64,000 bases of DNA from Trichoplax adhaerens (GCF_000150275.1 NW_002060946.1:865815-929814); one strand, 5' to 3'. Counted from the stretch's first letter, positions 22,208 through 36,414 are shown. Notes: generated by a model not told the origin, from the sequence alone. A program made the numbers and translations.

Positions 22208-25200
22208 ATGGCCGCCGACGAGCGTCCTCGAGTGCGTGTTGAGGAAACGATCAAGATTAAAATTGGTAGGTTTAGGTATTGTTGTCTTAATTCTACCGCA
22301 TATGCGGTTCTATAGGATTGTGTACCCCCCCGTATTGTATTGTCTCCTTCTCTTGCTTTTTGAACATGGCATTACAAGAGTCATAAAATATTTCGTAAAA
22401 TGTATTAATTTTTCAAACTGTTCAATATCGTATCTGATCGATAAATGACTGCCTCTATCGCACGACGGTATTCTACTTTCGCTACTGTATCTTTAGCATC
22501 AGTTCAAGATAGGCAAATGATTTATTTGACGTTTTAGGATTGATTAATGAATGAAGTGTGTTTTTTAGCGGTGATCGAACAAGAATAATTAAATGAAAAA
22601 TTAATACTCCAAATTATACAACCGATTAAAAGCTTGTTATTAACAGAACACGTTGAAGAGATTAACGTAAAACGCTGAAGTATTGGATGATAACAATGAC
22701 GGGGACTAGAATTGATTTTGTTTCTAAAAACGCTATCCAATACCAGTCATCACCAAATAGATACCATACTACAGTCTTTTCGTGCAGTATACCCGTACAA
22801 CATGGCAATAGCAACGCTAAAATTTTTTGTCCTGTTTTTGACAAGAATGTACTTCCTATAGCAAGTAGATAAAGTAGTTATAAATTGGATAGACTAAAAT
22901 GATGTCTTCCCTTCCATAGATTATTTTATTTTATTATACAGTACAGTACAGTCAATCACTCCAAGATTTACTTTTATACAGTCATGGTGCGTTCGTTGTC
23001 ACGTACTGAATCAAGAAGCCTATGATGATCATAATACTGTGTAAAGCAAGCATACTGTTATTACTGTACGTAGAAAGACAGAACTAGATGGTAGTACTGT
23101 AGTCCGTGCGTTTGTCGTGCAAGAAATCGCCTTCTTTGCATGCGGTAGGCGAATGTTGTTGTGTAAAAATGTCATGATAACAATTTTGCATATTTTTTTA
23201 CATTAAAATTTTACTGCATCAATTTCGACTTTAGGATCGTCAAATGGATGTTCTACAGTAGTGACAGAGTAAGATGTCAGTACGTCGGCACCTAATCGAT
23301 TATATTATAAACTATCGCTGCAAAACACAGTGATACTAACTAGTCGAAATAACGTTAAACCTTGAATGATGGAAATGCATTCTGAAATTTCTTCTCATTT
23401 TTTTTTCAATGTGAAGTTAATGAAACTAGAAATTTGCTATTGAGTCATTATTAATGATTTTTACCGATCAATATCATTTTCTTGTTTATAATTCATTGTT
23501 GGTTAAACCTTGCAGGTGAAGCTAAGAATTTACCCAATAGTTCTGGTCGCAATTGCTATTGTAAAGTCTCATTAGATAACGAACAAATTTTTCGAACAAC
23601 TTCCGTAGAGAAATCGCACAGGTTAGTCGATTGATACCATATGTACACTGTACTGTGCAGGTACTTTAAAAGTCAATCTCTGTGGCACTGTCTACGGAAA
23701 TCTTAATGTTACTTGCTTAATTAAACAGAATGGTTAATTTATGCAACGTACGCGAATAAAAAAAATTATGAACAGCGTAATTAATGCCGCCGCCTTCATA
23801 AACTAAGGTGCCACATGCGATTTTACCATCTAATTATACTATCCTATTTGAGTTCCATGTCGTCGTAAAAATGCTGTTATGCCATTTTGCCTATTGGTAA
23901 TTTACGTTTCTACCATATCCATGGACATGAGTCATTTATATAACCTTGTCTCAGTGTATGGTTGAACCATGGTTTAACCAGGGACTACTAAAAGAAAGAA
24001 GGGGCTACATTAACTTTAAGTTGAAGCTAATTACTTGATCAAATACAAAGTGTACCGTACTGGATTGCGCTATGTTTTCAGCCAAAATATCATACCATAA
24101 TGACGTCTGTACTGTCTCTGTCTGCCTACGTGTAATCTTTAGTCATCGCTGCGCGTAAAACAATAACTCTCATTTTACTGGATTGTGCCATAAACTACTA
24201 GAAACAAGTACAGTAGTTCAAGACTGCGGTAGTCTAAAAATATTGTATCAGAGACATAATTGTTGACTGAAGAAAACTCAGGTATTTTCCTACAATTACT
24301 GCAAAATTTCAAAAAGTCTAGGTATTTGATTGGGATTTCACTTGGATGAGATGATTGTTAGATTCTGTACAGTATACTGTGCTATGATGTCAACGGTTGG
24401 TCAGGCATTACTAAAAGAGATCTTCGCTTAATAGTCTATAGTACACCACTTCTCATATTACCCATAACCCATACTACACTAAAAAGGCAGTTAACATAAG
24501 CAATTTTATACAACACAGAATCAGGCAAGATCGCTTAATTTTTTAAATTGAATAAAAATTCTTGTCTACTATCCCCTAAGAAAAGTTTGATTTAATTTTG
24601 AAGCCGAAAAGTCGACAATACCTTGAAACCCCTCCAGTACCGTACAGTACCATACTGAATATTTCTTCTGCATACAGTACAGTACTGTACACTGTAGCGG
24701 AACTGGTACCAACTACAGTACAGTACAGTACAGGACTGTGCTCAGTGTACTGTAGGGTATGGGGTATTTTGGGGGGAACATTAGCCCTGCCAATTTCATT
24801 CAACTCTGCTGCCTTGACAGTAATAACCATCAAATACTCTATACTGTCGTTTATTTTTTAGGCTACTCATCAAGAAAAATTAGACTAACAGCATAAGGTC
24901 GCTGACTCAGTGGCCAAGTAATAAATGGAAAAAAAACATTTTGAACATTTTATCGTAATCCCTGGTAACATGATATTGTATTGCAAACAGATCTTTTGTA
25001 ATCTGATCAGGGATATTACCAAATGTTACTAACCGTAAATAAATTTATCAAATATTTATTAAATTAAAGCATATTTTGGTCGATGCTCCTCAGCACAGTA
25101 CAGTTGAATATAGACAGTTGTATATACAGTAAGCAACAAACAAAAATCGAAATTGATTAATTAATAGTCAATGCATTCAACTGAATTATTGATAGTTTTA

Positions 25201-28200
25201 AGGCTTAAAGTCTAGTATCCACACTTGACTTTATCTATATTATACATATTGTAGAATATATTCGTACATGGACAGTAATACTGAAGCAGATTTTCAATTT
25301 AGATATTCTCGTACAGTATATGCTGTATGGAAACGTATACATTCGTATAGGTTATACCATGGTATATATATACCATGAAATTGAGAAAAATCTTAACAGT
25401 TAGTATAACTTATACGCGCTTTGCTAAGAGTAAGGTGGTGCTAAAAGGTTCAATGCCTACAGTCAGGTATCGTTACATTTTTTACAAAATTTGTGTGCTG
25501 TTTAACAGTAAGCTATGCGTATTTCAGTTATGCCCATAGAGGTTATATGGATAAGAAAGATTAAAGTAGAACCGTAGAGATGATCAAGTTAAAAGGACCA
25601 AAATAGGCTTAAGTCTACATCATTGCCTTCCAATATCTCTACAGTAGAGTAATGCACCTAACGATGGTATTCTTATTTGAAATACTAAAAAACAAGCTGT
25701 GATTTGTTTATCCTAATTCATACTTGAATTATGATTCATTGAAAAGTTTTCCTTATTTATACGCGTAGATTGAAATTAGCTGCAATACCATTAAGCGTAA
25801 TGTATAGTGGGTATGAATCAACACCACTATAAATACAGTGACGGAATATGATTATACACTTATGTACGCGGACGTATAGTTTTATTAAACTTGCAATACA
25901 CCTGCTGTATGCTAGCTCTGTCAAGATGTGTGTATCATTAGCTGCTAAAGGTTAACTTGGATTTGTTAAGTACTGCAGTTGCTAGATAAGTAAGATAGCC
26001 ATATAAAAACTAGGATTAAGTAAATGAAATTTGTTGTTTTTATTGCAGTCCGTTCTATGGTGAAGAATTTGAATTTGATATACCGAGAGATTTTGGAGTG
26101 TTATCCTTCCAAATACATGAGACTGATTTGTTTGGTTTTCGTAAAGATCAAGCAATTGGCAAGGTAAGGTGTAGTCAGATACTAGTTTATCGTTAGTCAG
26201 CTTTTTTAGTAAAAGTCTAGATATATAGGACTGTCCTTTTGGATGGAAAAATCTCAAAGTAAGATCGGTATAGTATACTGTATAACAAAGCTTTCGATGC
26301 CGTTAGTACGCTTGCACATTTATGATTTTATTTATTTTACTACAATGCAACGGTAACAAATTGAGGACCTTAAAATGATGTCATAGCCTTTTGCATAGCG
26401 ATCTCTTTAATAGATGCAGTATTTGCCTAACTTGATGGAAATGGGTTATTGGATCAAGTAAATAGTTATTGTTTTCGTAATGATAATTTGTTAATATGAT
26501 GAGAAACAGAAACAATTACCAAGTCATATTAATGATTAAATGTTGAATAGAAGTTGAATTTGTTCAACTAGGCAAATTTTGTTATTCTAAACACATAAAC
26601 TTATTTATAATCGAGCAATTGCGTTTAATTATTTATTTAAAGAGAAGCAGATTGTAAAACTTTCGCTATCCATACTGTAATAAAAGAGAGTTATACTGTA
26701 AGAGGGATATCGCAATCTGATATTCAGCCATTTATGCTATTTTTTCTCGTTACCTCATGAATTACCTCATATAGTATGGCCAGCTTGTTTAGATAGTACT
26801 GTAAATCAGTACCGTACGAAGATCAATTGATCTCTTATAGTAATACTCTAGAATTTCTAAATCTTTATTTTACATTATCGATGTTTTTTGGCTCTGCCAT
26901 ACAGATATCATTAACATTGCCAAATAAAATGGCAACCTTCTTGTTGTTTTTGAATTGTTATACTGTACGTAGACTATAGCTTTACACAAACAATTTAAAT
27001 TTTGTAATTTAAAGGTCAATTTATTCAAGCTCTACGAGCTAAAACCAGCTACATAATACCTATATTTCAAAACTAACTTCAATTTTTAACATATAAGAAA
27101 TTAATAAGTTTTTTTATAAAAAGAAAATATACAAACTTATGTTAATTTGATCTTTCTGTAAAAAAATGTATGCTATTAAAACAGCAAGTAATTGCAAGAC
27201 ACGTCGATTAACCAAATAACGGGTTGCAATCTTTATTTTCGATGCGTAGTCTAAATTTATTTCGTTAGGTCGTCCTTTATCTGAAACTGTCTTAAAATAT
27301 AACACAATTTTTTATTTGTAAAGTTATGATTATATTAAATACTATGCGTTATCTTTATTGCTGTCTAATGTGATTTTGCAACAGTCTAAAAGTCGGTGAT
27401 GGTCATTCTAGACAACGTTTTAATAGTAATAACATTCTTATTTTATACTTGCATAGGTAATTATAAGACGATCTGAATTGCATACTTACAATGGGCTTGA
27501 TAAATGGCACCCTATTTTGCCAGTTGATACTGAACCTGAAGCTCAGGTTAGCATAGCCTGTCGATAAAAGGGAAATATTAGCTAATGGTATTATAGGATA
27601 TTGTTAGGCATTACATGGATTCTGAAAGATACGGATGTGATTTTTTAGTACATTTTATTTTTTTTGATTTTTTTTAAATCGATGTAATCACGCTTAATAC
27701 CGTTATTTTCTTTTAAATTTTATTATAGTATTCAATGCTAGATGTTAATAAATAATATGTTACGCATGGTCAGAAAATTATTATAACGACTCAAATGGCT
27801 ATTTGCTTTTTTTCACCTTAATAATCAAAGTGTATTGTAAATCTTTATAAAATATTTTTAGTACAAATATTCTACCAACTTAGCGTCAAGTTGGATGTAT
27901 TTATTACACCTTTCGATTTCTAACATTAGTTATTAATTTCTGGGTCACATAATATACTCTTAGTTGAGAATAAAAGATTCATTCACCTATCTTCTAAATT
28001 GCTTAAATAGGGTAAAATTCGGGTACGATTAAAGTTACAAGATGCATATGTGAATAAGACATGTTATTATAAATTACATGTTAAGTAAGTGTTAAATTTT
28101 AAATTTTTTGTATATCATCAATTTAATTTTTTTAATGATCAGAAGTAATTTTGTTACTAATCAGCGGTATATATGTATTTCACAGAGTCATAGAGGCAAC

Positions 28201-31200
28201 AGATTTGCATGCATGTCAAAGTAGTGGTACATCGGATACCTTCGCTTCTGTGAAATTAATGAACTATACGACAAAGTAGGTCGAGATGTTATGGCATTGA
28301 TTTAAGAGAAGTTATAGGATATTTAATTTAATACCATAGCTTTGACAATGTTATTCTTTTCAATGGTTATCGTCAGATAAAGGCATTTATACCACCTTTT
28401 ATTTTAAGGAATAGACCAGAAGTAAAGCGTACAAAAGTTAGGAAAAAGACTCTTAATCCGACATTTGACGAAGAATTTAATTTCAGTGTAAATATATTTT
28501 ACATTCTATTATCGATACATTTTAAAATTTTTGATGTATATTAGCGATAGACATATATAGCAAAAATGTTGTAAATATTTATTATTGAAATGTATTCTTT
28601 TATCCGTAGTTATGGGATAATGATTTGTCAAATTACTGCGTCAAGTAAGAGTATATTTGTAGTTGTGGTCTTGGTGACTTGCAAATAAAATAGAAATATT
28701 GTTCCTGTATATAATGATATCTACTTTAATCTGGTTTTAAGTTTGTACTTGTTTCTACTGTGTGCTTTTAGTATCGAGCTTTGTAATGCAAATATGATAG
28801 GGGATACATTTATGGGCAAGGTAATAAATATCATTTAGCAAACTAACTATTTTTGAAATAGTTTTTGATCAATTCTTACTGTTGACTAATCTAGTATTTA
28901 AAAATTTTATTACTATTGTTATTTTTGCTATCATTGATAACAGCACGGATGATAATTTCTTCCAAGACTTTTATAGAATGTTGAAAATATGATTAAAGAA
29001 TGCTATTTTAAATTAACGAAATCTAGGTTACAATACCACTTCAATCTTTGGATCTGTCGAGTAGTCACGAGGCAAGGTACGTTTCGCACTTATAACTAAA
29101 AAATTTTAATTTTTATTTAATAGTCAGTTAATTTTTCAAAATAGCTATATGCTCAGTGAAAGGGAAGGCCGACACAGTGGAAATAAAGCTGATCTAGGAT
29201 CGCTTCGTCTAAAAATTAATTATGTGGAAGATTGGGTTTTTCCCTCGCGATCGTATGACCAGTTAAGAAAATTAATTGTAAATTCTATTGACTGCAATGT
29301 AAGTATAATAAACTTTTTCGTCATCACATTGGCGGACTAATATTAATGATTACGATTCTTACTCTCAATTTATTTCTTAAAATCAGCCGATCAACTCAAG
29401 TCCTGCCGCTGTTCTAGGTAGAATTGTTAAAGATAAGATAGACGCTGCAAAATCGTTAGTGAAGATTTTTCTCCATTACGATAAGGTAAATGGACAAGAT
29501 AGTAGTTATGTGGATAATTTTAAATTTTCTCATTACAGGAATACTTTTTATTTCGTTGTAGGTTGTAGATTTTTTAAGGTGTGTAGCCGAAAATGAAATC
29601 CGCCATACAAGGTAAATGACCCTACACTACAATGTATATATATACATACGATGTTGATATAGAAATTGAAGTACATCAATCACTATTCTTTTTATTTTAA
29701 ACATTCTATAGTGACCCTAATACTCTGTTTCGCGGAAATTCACTTGCTTCAAAAGCGATAGATGAATTTATGAAAATTTATGGCCAACATTACTTACATT
29801 ATACCCTAAATGGCATCATAGATGAGGTCAATATCTAAATAGTGTATTGTACAGTACATGTGTAGTTTGCTAACGTGCAATATATGTATATTACAAGGAC
29901 CAGTAGTAGTTAAATTGTATTAAAATAAATTTTTTTATATTTATTATCGTTACCGAAAATGCATACCAATGTAGATAATTGAAGACAAGAAACCATGTGA
30001 AATTGATCCCTCTAAACTGAAAGATAGCGAATCTTTGGATGCTAACCTTGTAATCTTATCTTCAATTCTAGCTTGTGATTCCCTAATAAATATTCTATAC
30101 GAAGAAAGTGGCATACTACTTATACTCATACGATTATTTTTATACGTGATTGCTTTAGGGGAATTTACAAGGTTATGTCGAAAGATGTTTTGTAGCTATT
30201 ACTTGTTCAGCAATTCATTGTCCACCTCTTATGTGTGAACTATTTCGATATATCAAAGAAGCAGCAGTTAGACGTTTTCCAGGTTATATCATAAATTATC
30301 GCGTTTCACTATTGATGACTATGTATTAACTTTTCTAAATTATTATCTTTAACTAATTTTAGATATTGAGGACATTTGCTTTACCTCAGTTAGCGGTTTT
30401 ATTTTCCTACGTTTTTTTGCTCCGGCGTTGTTAAATCCTCGCTTGTTTCAGATGAGAGCGGATCATGGGGTATACATAAATACTAACTTTCTGAGATTAT
30501 AGAGTCTATGCAATTCTGATAACTAAGTTCCATTTGTGTGAACTTGGTAAAGATATTAACTTCAATCGCCTTTCTAATGTTTATAAATATTGCAGGAACC
30601 GCTAACCTGCAGAACATTAACGTTAATTTCTAAAAGTATTCAAAATCTAGGGAATCTTGGATGTGTTCAATCTGTAAGCTGTCCTTTACTTATATTTATC
30701 AGAGTTTTGCCAATTTTAAAGATACAAAATTTTTTGTAAAATATGGATTACTTTTAATTCTTATCAAAGATGAAAGAAACTTACATGGAAACTCTCAATA
30801 GCATGTTCTTAAATGATACTCACATAGCAGCTGTGAAGAATGTAAGCACTTTGTCTAAAAAAGATTTCAGTAATGATCGTATGAGTGATATATTACTCGT
30901 GGATTAGTTTTTAGATTTTATTTCATCTCCGCATGAATACAACGAAAATTCTGGGATGCCTTTAGTACTCAAAGAAGGGTAATGAAAACATTTATTGAGT
31001 TTGAACGTATTTCTGTGATAAATTAGAATTGATAGAATTTATCAACTTGCGATAACTTTAGAATTATGATTAAACGTGCTCAAGGAAGACGGAAAAAATT
31101 TGGTGTAAAGCCTTTCCGGAAAAGGTGTGTACCCTAGAGACTCTCTATGCCAGTGGCTTATTTTAAATTTTTTATATAAAAATTAATATTTTGCGTTATT

Positions 31201-32560
31201 TTATATTTTTAAGATATTTCCTGCTTACAACTGAAGAATTAAGTTATGCGAAGGAGAAAGGTCGATAACTATAATTCTAACATCATGATCATGCGAAGAC
31301 GTTTCCAAAATGTTCTATTTTTCTATTTTAACTTAAATCTTATGGATTCTGTAAAGGCTCTGAAATCCTATGTCAAATTCCAAAGGAAGACATTCTTGCT
31401 GTAGAAAGAGTTGATTATGAAGCATTTAAAATGAAACTGGTACTATAATCTGTAAAATTAAGAATATAGTATTTAGCTTGGTGTCAGTAATTAAATAAAA
31501 ACTAAACATTCACTTTTTAGATGTTCCAAATAGTACAACCGAATAGACCACTATATGTTTTAGCTAATAATAGTGTAGAAGAACGAGATTGGTGAGTGTT
31601 TAGATTCTATGGTGGAATTAGGGACGTAAACTTTTCCTATTTTACTTTTGCTGTTACTTTTTACCCAATTGAAACATTGATTTATGTGTAGGATTTATGT
31701 ACTAAAGAAAATCTGTCAAAAGAACCCTAATAGATTGGAAGCTTATCACCCGGGTGCATTTGATGAAAAGAAAAACGCTTGGATATGGTACGGCTATAAT
31801 TTTATTTAAGACGAAAATTTGTGTAATTGGATATTACTAATATATATATATATCGTAACAGTTGTGGAAAACCACAGGAAGTTATCGCTGGATGTACGCA
31901 TGTTACAAGTATATCTGAGTGAGCTCTCTAATGTTCTATTAGCGTTTGTAATCCTAATTTTTTGAAAATACAGTAGTACTGATATACCACGTATGATTTC
32001 ATAGGGCTGACTCGCCTGATACCACTATGCATATAAAAGTTGATGTTGATCGGGAGCTAGAGAAGGTGTACACATTATTTGTAAATAAATTGGAAGATTT
32101 ACAAAATCTACGGGGTAAACAATAATAGTATTATAAGATCTTTAATCAGTGTGATTATGGAATTTATTTGACAGCAAGAGCTAGCCTGTCATTTTATATC
32201 AATTGAATTGTTTACACGAATTTATAGAAGAAGCAGCGTCTAGCTTGCAGAAAGTATCCGATTTTCAACTTTATTCGAGGAATGAATTGCAAATTGAATT
32301 AACCTCCTTAAATGATATTATCGAGTTTTGTCATCGCCATTTATCTGAGCATGAAGACAATCGAAAATTTAACAGATCAGGAAATATATCATTCAGGTTA
32401 ATATTTTATTCGATTCTTGTATGGATAGACACATTTTTAATTTAAACTTGGTGTACTAAGCAAATGTAGATCATTAATTACACTCAACTGTCTATATGCT
32501 AGATCGGGGACTACGCAAGTTTCTGATACTTTTGGTATTGGTGATTTAAAGGTGCGCTAG
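22208..32560 (+). CDS. RASA3: Ras GTPase-activating protein of the GAP1 family (RASA2/RASA3 type)
   Basis: Stimulates GTP hydrolysis on Ras/Rap at membranes; vertebrate RASA3 binds inositol phosphates through its PH domain. Exons: 22208-22265, 23516-23621, 26049-26163, 27457-27546, 28011-28084, 28186-28275, 28409-28487, 28610-28644, 28772-28820, 29027-29076, 29145-29298, 29387-29485, 29562-29611, 29712-29826, 29975-30049, 30159-30282, 30363-30469, 30596-30673, 30770-30841, 30908-30978, 31062-31124, 31214-31260, 31357-31439, 31521-31591, 31692-31787, 31862-31918, 32005-32114, 32228-32396, 32503-32560. They sum to 814 codons plus stop (human 834). Order: C2A, C2B, RasGAP, PH, BTK-type zinc motif. 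[12 protein letters not shown] supplies the arginine finger (R357), and [12 protein letters not shown] is the second GAP signature. The PH domain starts near [11 protein letters not shown]. The zinc motif has H671 then C684, C685 and C695. C2A lacks the aspartates typical of calcium-binding C2 domains. An ATG at 22205 is also in frame. Confidence 0.93.
24637..24756. repeat. Cluster of GTAC-type palindromic motifs (cluster 2), in intron 2 of the RASA-like gene
   Basis: Overlapping CAGTACAGTACTGTACACTG and TACAGTACAGTACAGTACAG words in both orientations, similar to clusters at 1740-2115 and 36268-36414. It sits in the longest intron of the gene (23622-26048). The complementary ORFs crossing it on both strands are artefacts of the repeat. 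Confidence 0.7.
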
Positions 32561-33328
32561 AAAATAGAACTGAATGGATAGTTTTATTTATTATGAAGCG
32601 CGTCAAACTAAGAATTACAAATCAACGTTTAATTTTGGTGTATCAGTAGCAGAGTATAGATCTAGGTTGATTTAATGTGGTTGCTTATTGATTTAATGAT
32701 CAATATGATATTAATTAGTTAATTGTTATGCAATATAGCGCATTGTATAACAATAAATCATTTGCTGTAACTATTAACGTCTTAATGCCCTTTTAAAATT
32801 GCTGGTAAGGAGCAAACATTTCTACCGTTACTAGCGCTACTTTTATGATATTGAAATTCTTGTATTAATGTAACATCCATGTTACTACTTTATTGAAATT
32901 GTAAATATATGCAACTATGTTTTAACGCATCAGAGCAATGATTCTATTTCATTAAGCAATTTAACATTATCAAACAGAATTTAATGCAGATCATGTTATA
33001 ATACAACAATAGATTAAAGATTGGTACATTACAGGGTCTCATAAATTAAAATTAGATTTTCATCTATATCAATATCAAGATATTGCTTTCTGACCTTGTG
33101 CAAGGACCAAACTTGTAGACTGTGCATAAATTGTTGATATCATAATATAAAATGTGAATCGACTATCCAATGTATAAGACATTGCAAAGAATTATTAAAA
33201 TTTCTTTTTATGATATTTATCTTCCAACATTTCAACATTTTGCACATTATTTATAAACAAGATAAATGTACTAACTTAGTATTAGATCTAATGGAAAAGA
33301 GACTTAATAATATAGAACTATAGAAATA
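32561..33328. other. Convergent intergenic region
   Basis: AT-rich sequence between the ends of the RASA-like gene (plus) and GPALPP1 (minus). It should contain both 3' UTRs. An AATAAA at 32752-32757 could serve the plus-strand gene. Nothing else is supported. Confidence 0.45.
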
Positions 33329-35644
33329 TCACAAAAAGGCATTAGTAGCGCTTCGAGAAAAACGACTATCAAGCTTTTTAGCTTTATTAATAACTGAGCG
33401 ACGCTGTGTCGCATTTAAGGCACTATGATTTAAGTCTTTTTCTCTATCGAAGGGTCTCCTTTCCTTTTTCGTATCCTCTGGTTCTTCGTCCTAGTAATAA
33501 TTAGAATAAATTAAGATAGTTGCAGCACTTTAAGTAATATATCAAGATATGAAATATTACTAACCCGTTTTCTTTTAACGTGAAGATCTATAAGCGACTC
33601 TTTACGGTGATGTTTCTATGAATTTAAGTTAAGCAGGTAAATCCCATTCGTTAGAATTATCTGTCCTTTATTTACTAATCTTGTGCTCTGTTAGGTTGGT
33701 AAATGTAATTAGAGAGATTAATATTAGAACTTATATATGTATAGTTACATTGTAATCATCGATCTTCCTCAATACTAGTGAATCATTATCGGATAATTTC
33801 ACATCGGGTTGTATCGGGCTGCGTTTTCTTTCTCGTTTTTCCTTTTTTAAGTATTATGAGAATGATCAAATAGCTATCATAATATTTAATAAAAACTATA
33901 AAATTATTATGATCTTAGCGACTTTGAAATACAATTTCATATTAGTAGAGTTGGTTATTACTACGGCTATACCTTATTCATCTTTTTAGCTTTATCACTT
34001 GGAGTTTCTGTCCAAGAAGTAGGGTCATATTTGCCTACTGACTCGTTCCTACGGAATTGTCGCGGTCCTAATCCTAACATTATTAGACAAACCCAGAAAA
34101 TAGAGTGAGGCATATCAACTTTGCTAGTACCTTCTAAAATGATTTTACCAACTTAATTTAGCCTGATCAGCTTACCAAACTGATTTCCTATACTGGCAGG
34201 CAAGTCCGTCATCCACGATTCACGCCCGCTCTTTGCCTGTCATTACCGATTTACATAAAATTAGAGTATTTGTTGTATCTATAATTATATAATGTGTTGA
34301 TATTGTATTAATCATATTACATCTAATATTAACAATGGAACGTATTATCTTTAACAATACGATAGATGTGTAATAATTTATAACTGCAATAGAGCGATAA
34401 TAGTAGAATTTTTTTAGATATTAGCCCAACTGGCTCACTACCGTAAGACGTTACGTTGTAAATAACTTTTACATTTTTTCGTAGAACCTTAAAATATTAT
34501 AGAACAAATAACTAAGGTAGAATGAGTAGTATGTACATTATATTGCGGCAGTGTTCTATTTAAAATAAAATTACATCACCTCTTCCAAGTTAGATTGTTG
34601 TCTCGCTGCTAGAAACTGACGTTCTCTTTTCATGGCAATATCAGTGATATCTTTCTAACATTATATACATAAATAGTGCAATACATGTATCAACTTGCAG
34701 ATTTGTGTATTGTACAAAATGATATAAGTATAAGTTAAACGGAGCTATCACTGATTACAAGCCCTAGTTTAAAAGTTCGTAAAAAGTACTGTATCACCTT
34801 GGTAATATAGAAGTATAATTGTTACTATGCGTATCATATATTCCAAGTAGCTTCTTTAACATAACTTTATCAAGATTATTCTTTGCTTTATACTGACTTA
34901 CCCGTTTCTCATTTATCTTCTCCGGTAATGGGCCAACAAAGTCGTCATCAACAGTATCGTCATTGCTAACTATTTAGAACAATGATAGCAAAAATGATAA
35001 AGATATTACTTTACAGCATTTCTATATCAAAATTTTATCATTTATTAACTATAGTATAAATTTCAAAGATACTTAGTTACATTAGATGTAGTAACTATTA
35101 AAACATTTTAAAATATTATCCTATCTTCCATATCAATTACTGTTTATATGTATATTTAATACAATATGTCTGCATTAAGATATTGGCTAATTGGTTTACT
35201 ATTCTAACAGAGTTAATAAAAACAATGCAGTTAATTATATGTTTCAGTCAGTTCACCTTGATGGAGAGTGATTTCGTCTTCCTGGTTAACATTACTTTGA
35301 TATGGCATGATCGGTCCAATATATTTTGATTCTTTTGATGGACTATTGTTATCAGTATTTTGATCCTGAATACTTAGAGCAAAACCTGGAGGTAGTGCAG
35401 GTCCGTATTGCTGAGCCTCATTTGCTGTCTGTTCACTTTCAGGTGAATCATTTTGATTTGATGTAGAGGCTGCACTGTTGCTTGCATGTGAAGACGGTAA
35501 TATTGGACCGTAAGTTGCAACCGCAGTTGTTTCTTGTTTGGTTGATTCTTTTAATGTTTGACCAGTATTAGAAGTTGGTGATGCCTCCGTGCAGCTAGGT
35601 GGTGGCAACGGTCCATACGTTTTGGATGTCATTGACGAGGACAT
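33329..35644 (-). CDS. GPALPP1: GPALPP motif-containing protein 1 orthologue
   Basis: A conserved, poorly characterised and probably nuclear eukaryotic protein. Exons in transcription order: 35644-35257, 34969-34902, 34654-34580, 34236-34176, 34073-33973, 33841-33749, 33615-33565, 33490-33329; phases agree and total 332 codons plus stop (human about 340). The N-terminal half is low-complexity (Ser, Thr, Asn, Gln) and carries the defining short repeats: GPLPPP at residue 11, GPILP at 46, GPALPPGF at 81, GPIMP at 110 and GPLPE near 144. The C-terminal half matches the family domain: GRESWMTDLP, GLGPRQF, SWTETP, ESLIDLH and the ending RPFDREKDLNHS...LDSRFSRSATNAFL. It is transcribed away from the FBXO22-like gene, with starts 1.19 kb apart, so a shared control region is possible. 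The name rests on motif order and the C-terminal match. Confidence 0.9.
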
Positions 35645-35880
35645 AATCTCTAAATAGTGTTGTTACCCTAGACAGAAATAAATTTATCAATAAGATACTG
35701 CTGTTTGACTTTGAACAGGTAATTTAACTTGCTGATTAATCATGATACGTTTAATGTGTCAATGGTACATTATAAAATAGTGATATAGAGTTTCAGCCAT
35801 CTGTATTCAAATTGCTACTTAAGATATACTGATGTTGTCGCATTTTTTAAGGCCATGTTGATTTTACATAAGCATAATCA

Positions 35881-35933
35881 GGTGCATCACCGATAATCCG
35901 GTGCATCACCGATAATCAGGTGCATCACCGATG
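35881..35933. repeat. Three tandem copies of a 19-bp unit
   Basis: GGTGCATCACCGATAATC(C/A) starts at 35881, 35900 and 35919; the third copy is truncated (GGTGCATCACCGATG). The core GTGCATCAC is nearly palindromic. Location about 240 bp upstream of the GPALPP1 start suggests a possible protein-binding cluster. Confidence 0.85.
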
Positions 35934-36267
35934 AGGCTTTTCAACTTTTTCTGAGCAATCATACATTACAAGATGGTAACTTGTGCATTTAATACGTTCC
36001 ACTGACACCTCTTCTGTCACTACCTGTCACTATACGCGTGTATTTATAGCAATATCGATATTAAGCAACACATTTGTCTATAATCAACCTCAATTAGCTT
36101 GATCGATGTCCGCAATCATTGCCGCCATGATTGTTTCCATTTCATCGATTGAGCAATAATTACATTTAAAAAGGATGGCAAGTTGAGTCTTTAGTAAACA
36201 CTATCTTAAGATCTCTTGTTCGGACACTAAGTAGTACCAAGCACTGCCGAACTCTCACACTACGATA

Positions 36268-36414
36268 CGCGAAGGTACAGTACTGTATTGTACGCCGGTA
36301 CAGTATTGTACGAGGTACTGTACTGTACTGTACAGTGCGCAGTACTGTAAGATACAGTACTCTATACTGTAGTGAGAGTACCGTACTGTACGGTACTGTA
36401 CTGTACCGAACACT
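36268..36414. repeat. Cluster of GTAC-type palindromic motifs (cluster 3)
   Basis: Dense array such as GGTACTGTACTGTACTGTAC and GTACCGTACTGTACGGTACT, able to form many hairpins, midway between the two divergent genes. Same motif family as 1740-2115 and 24637-24756. Confidence 0.75.

Noticed and set aside
24576-24861. Overlapping ORFs on both strands (85 and 87 codons)
   Set aside because: Complementary frames through GTAC cluster 2, inside an intron of the RASA-like gene.
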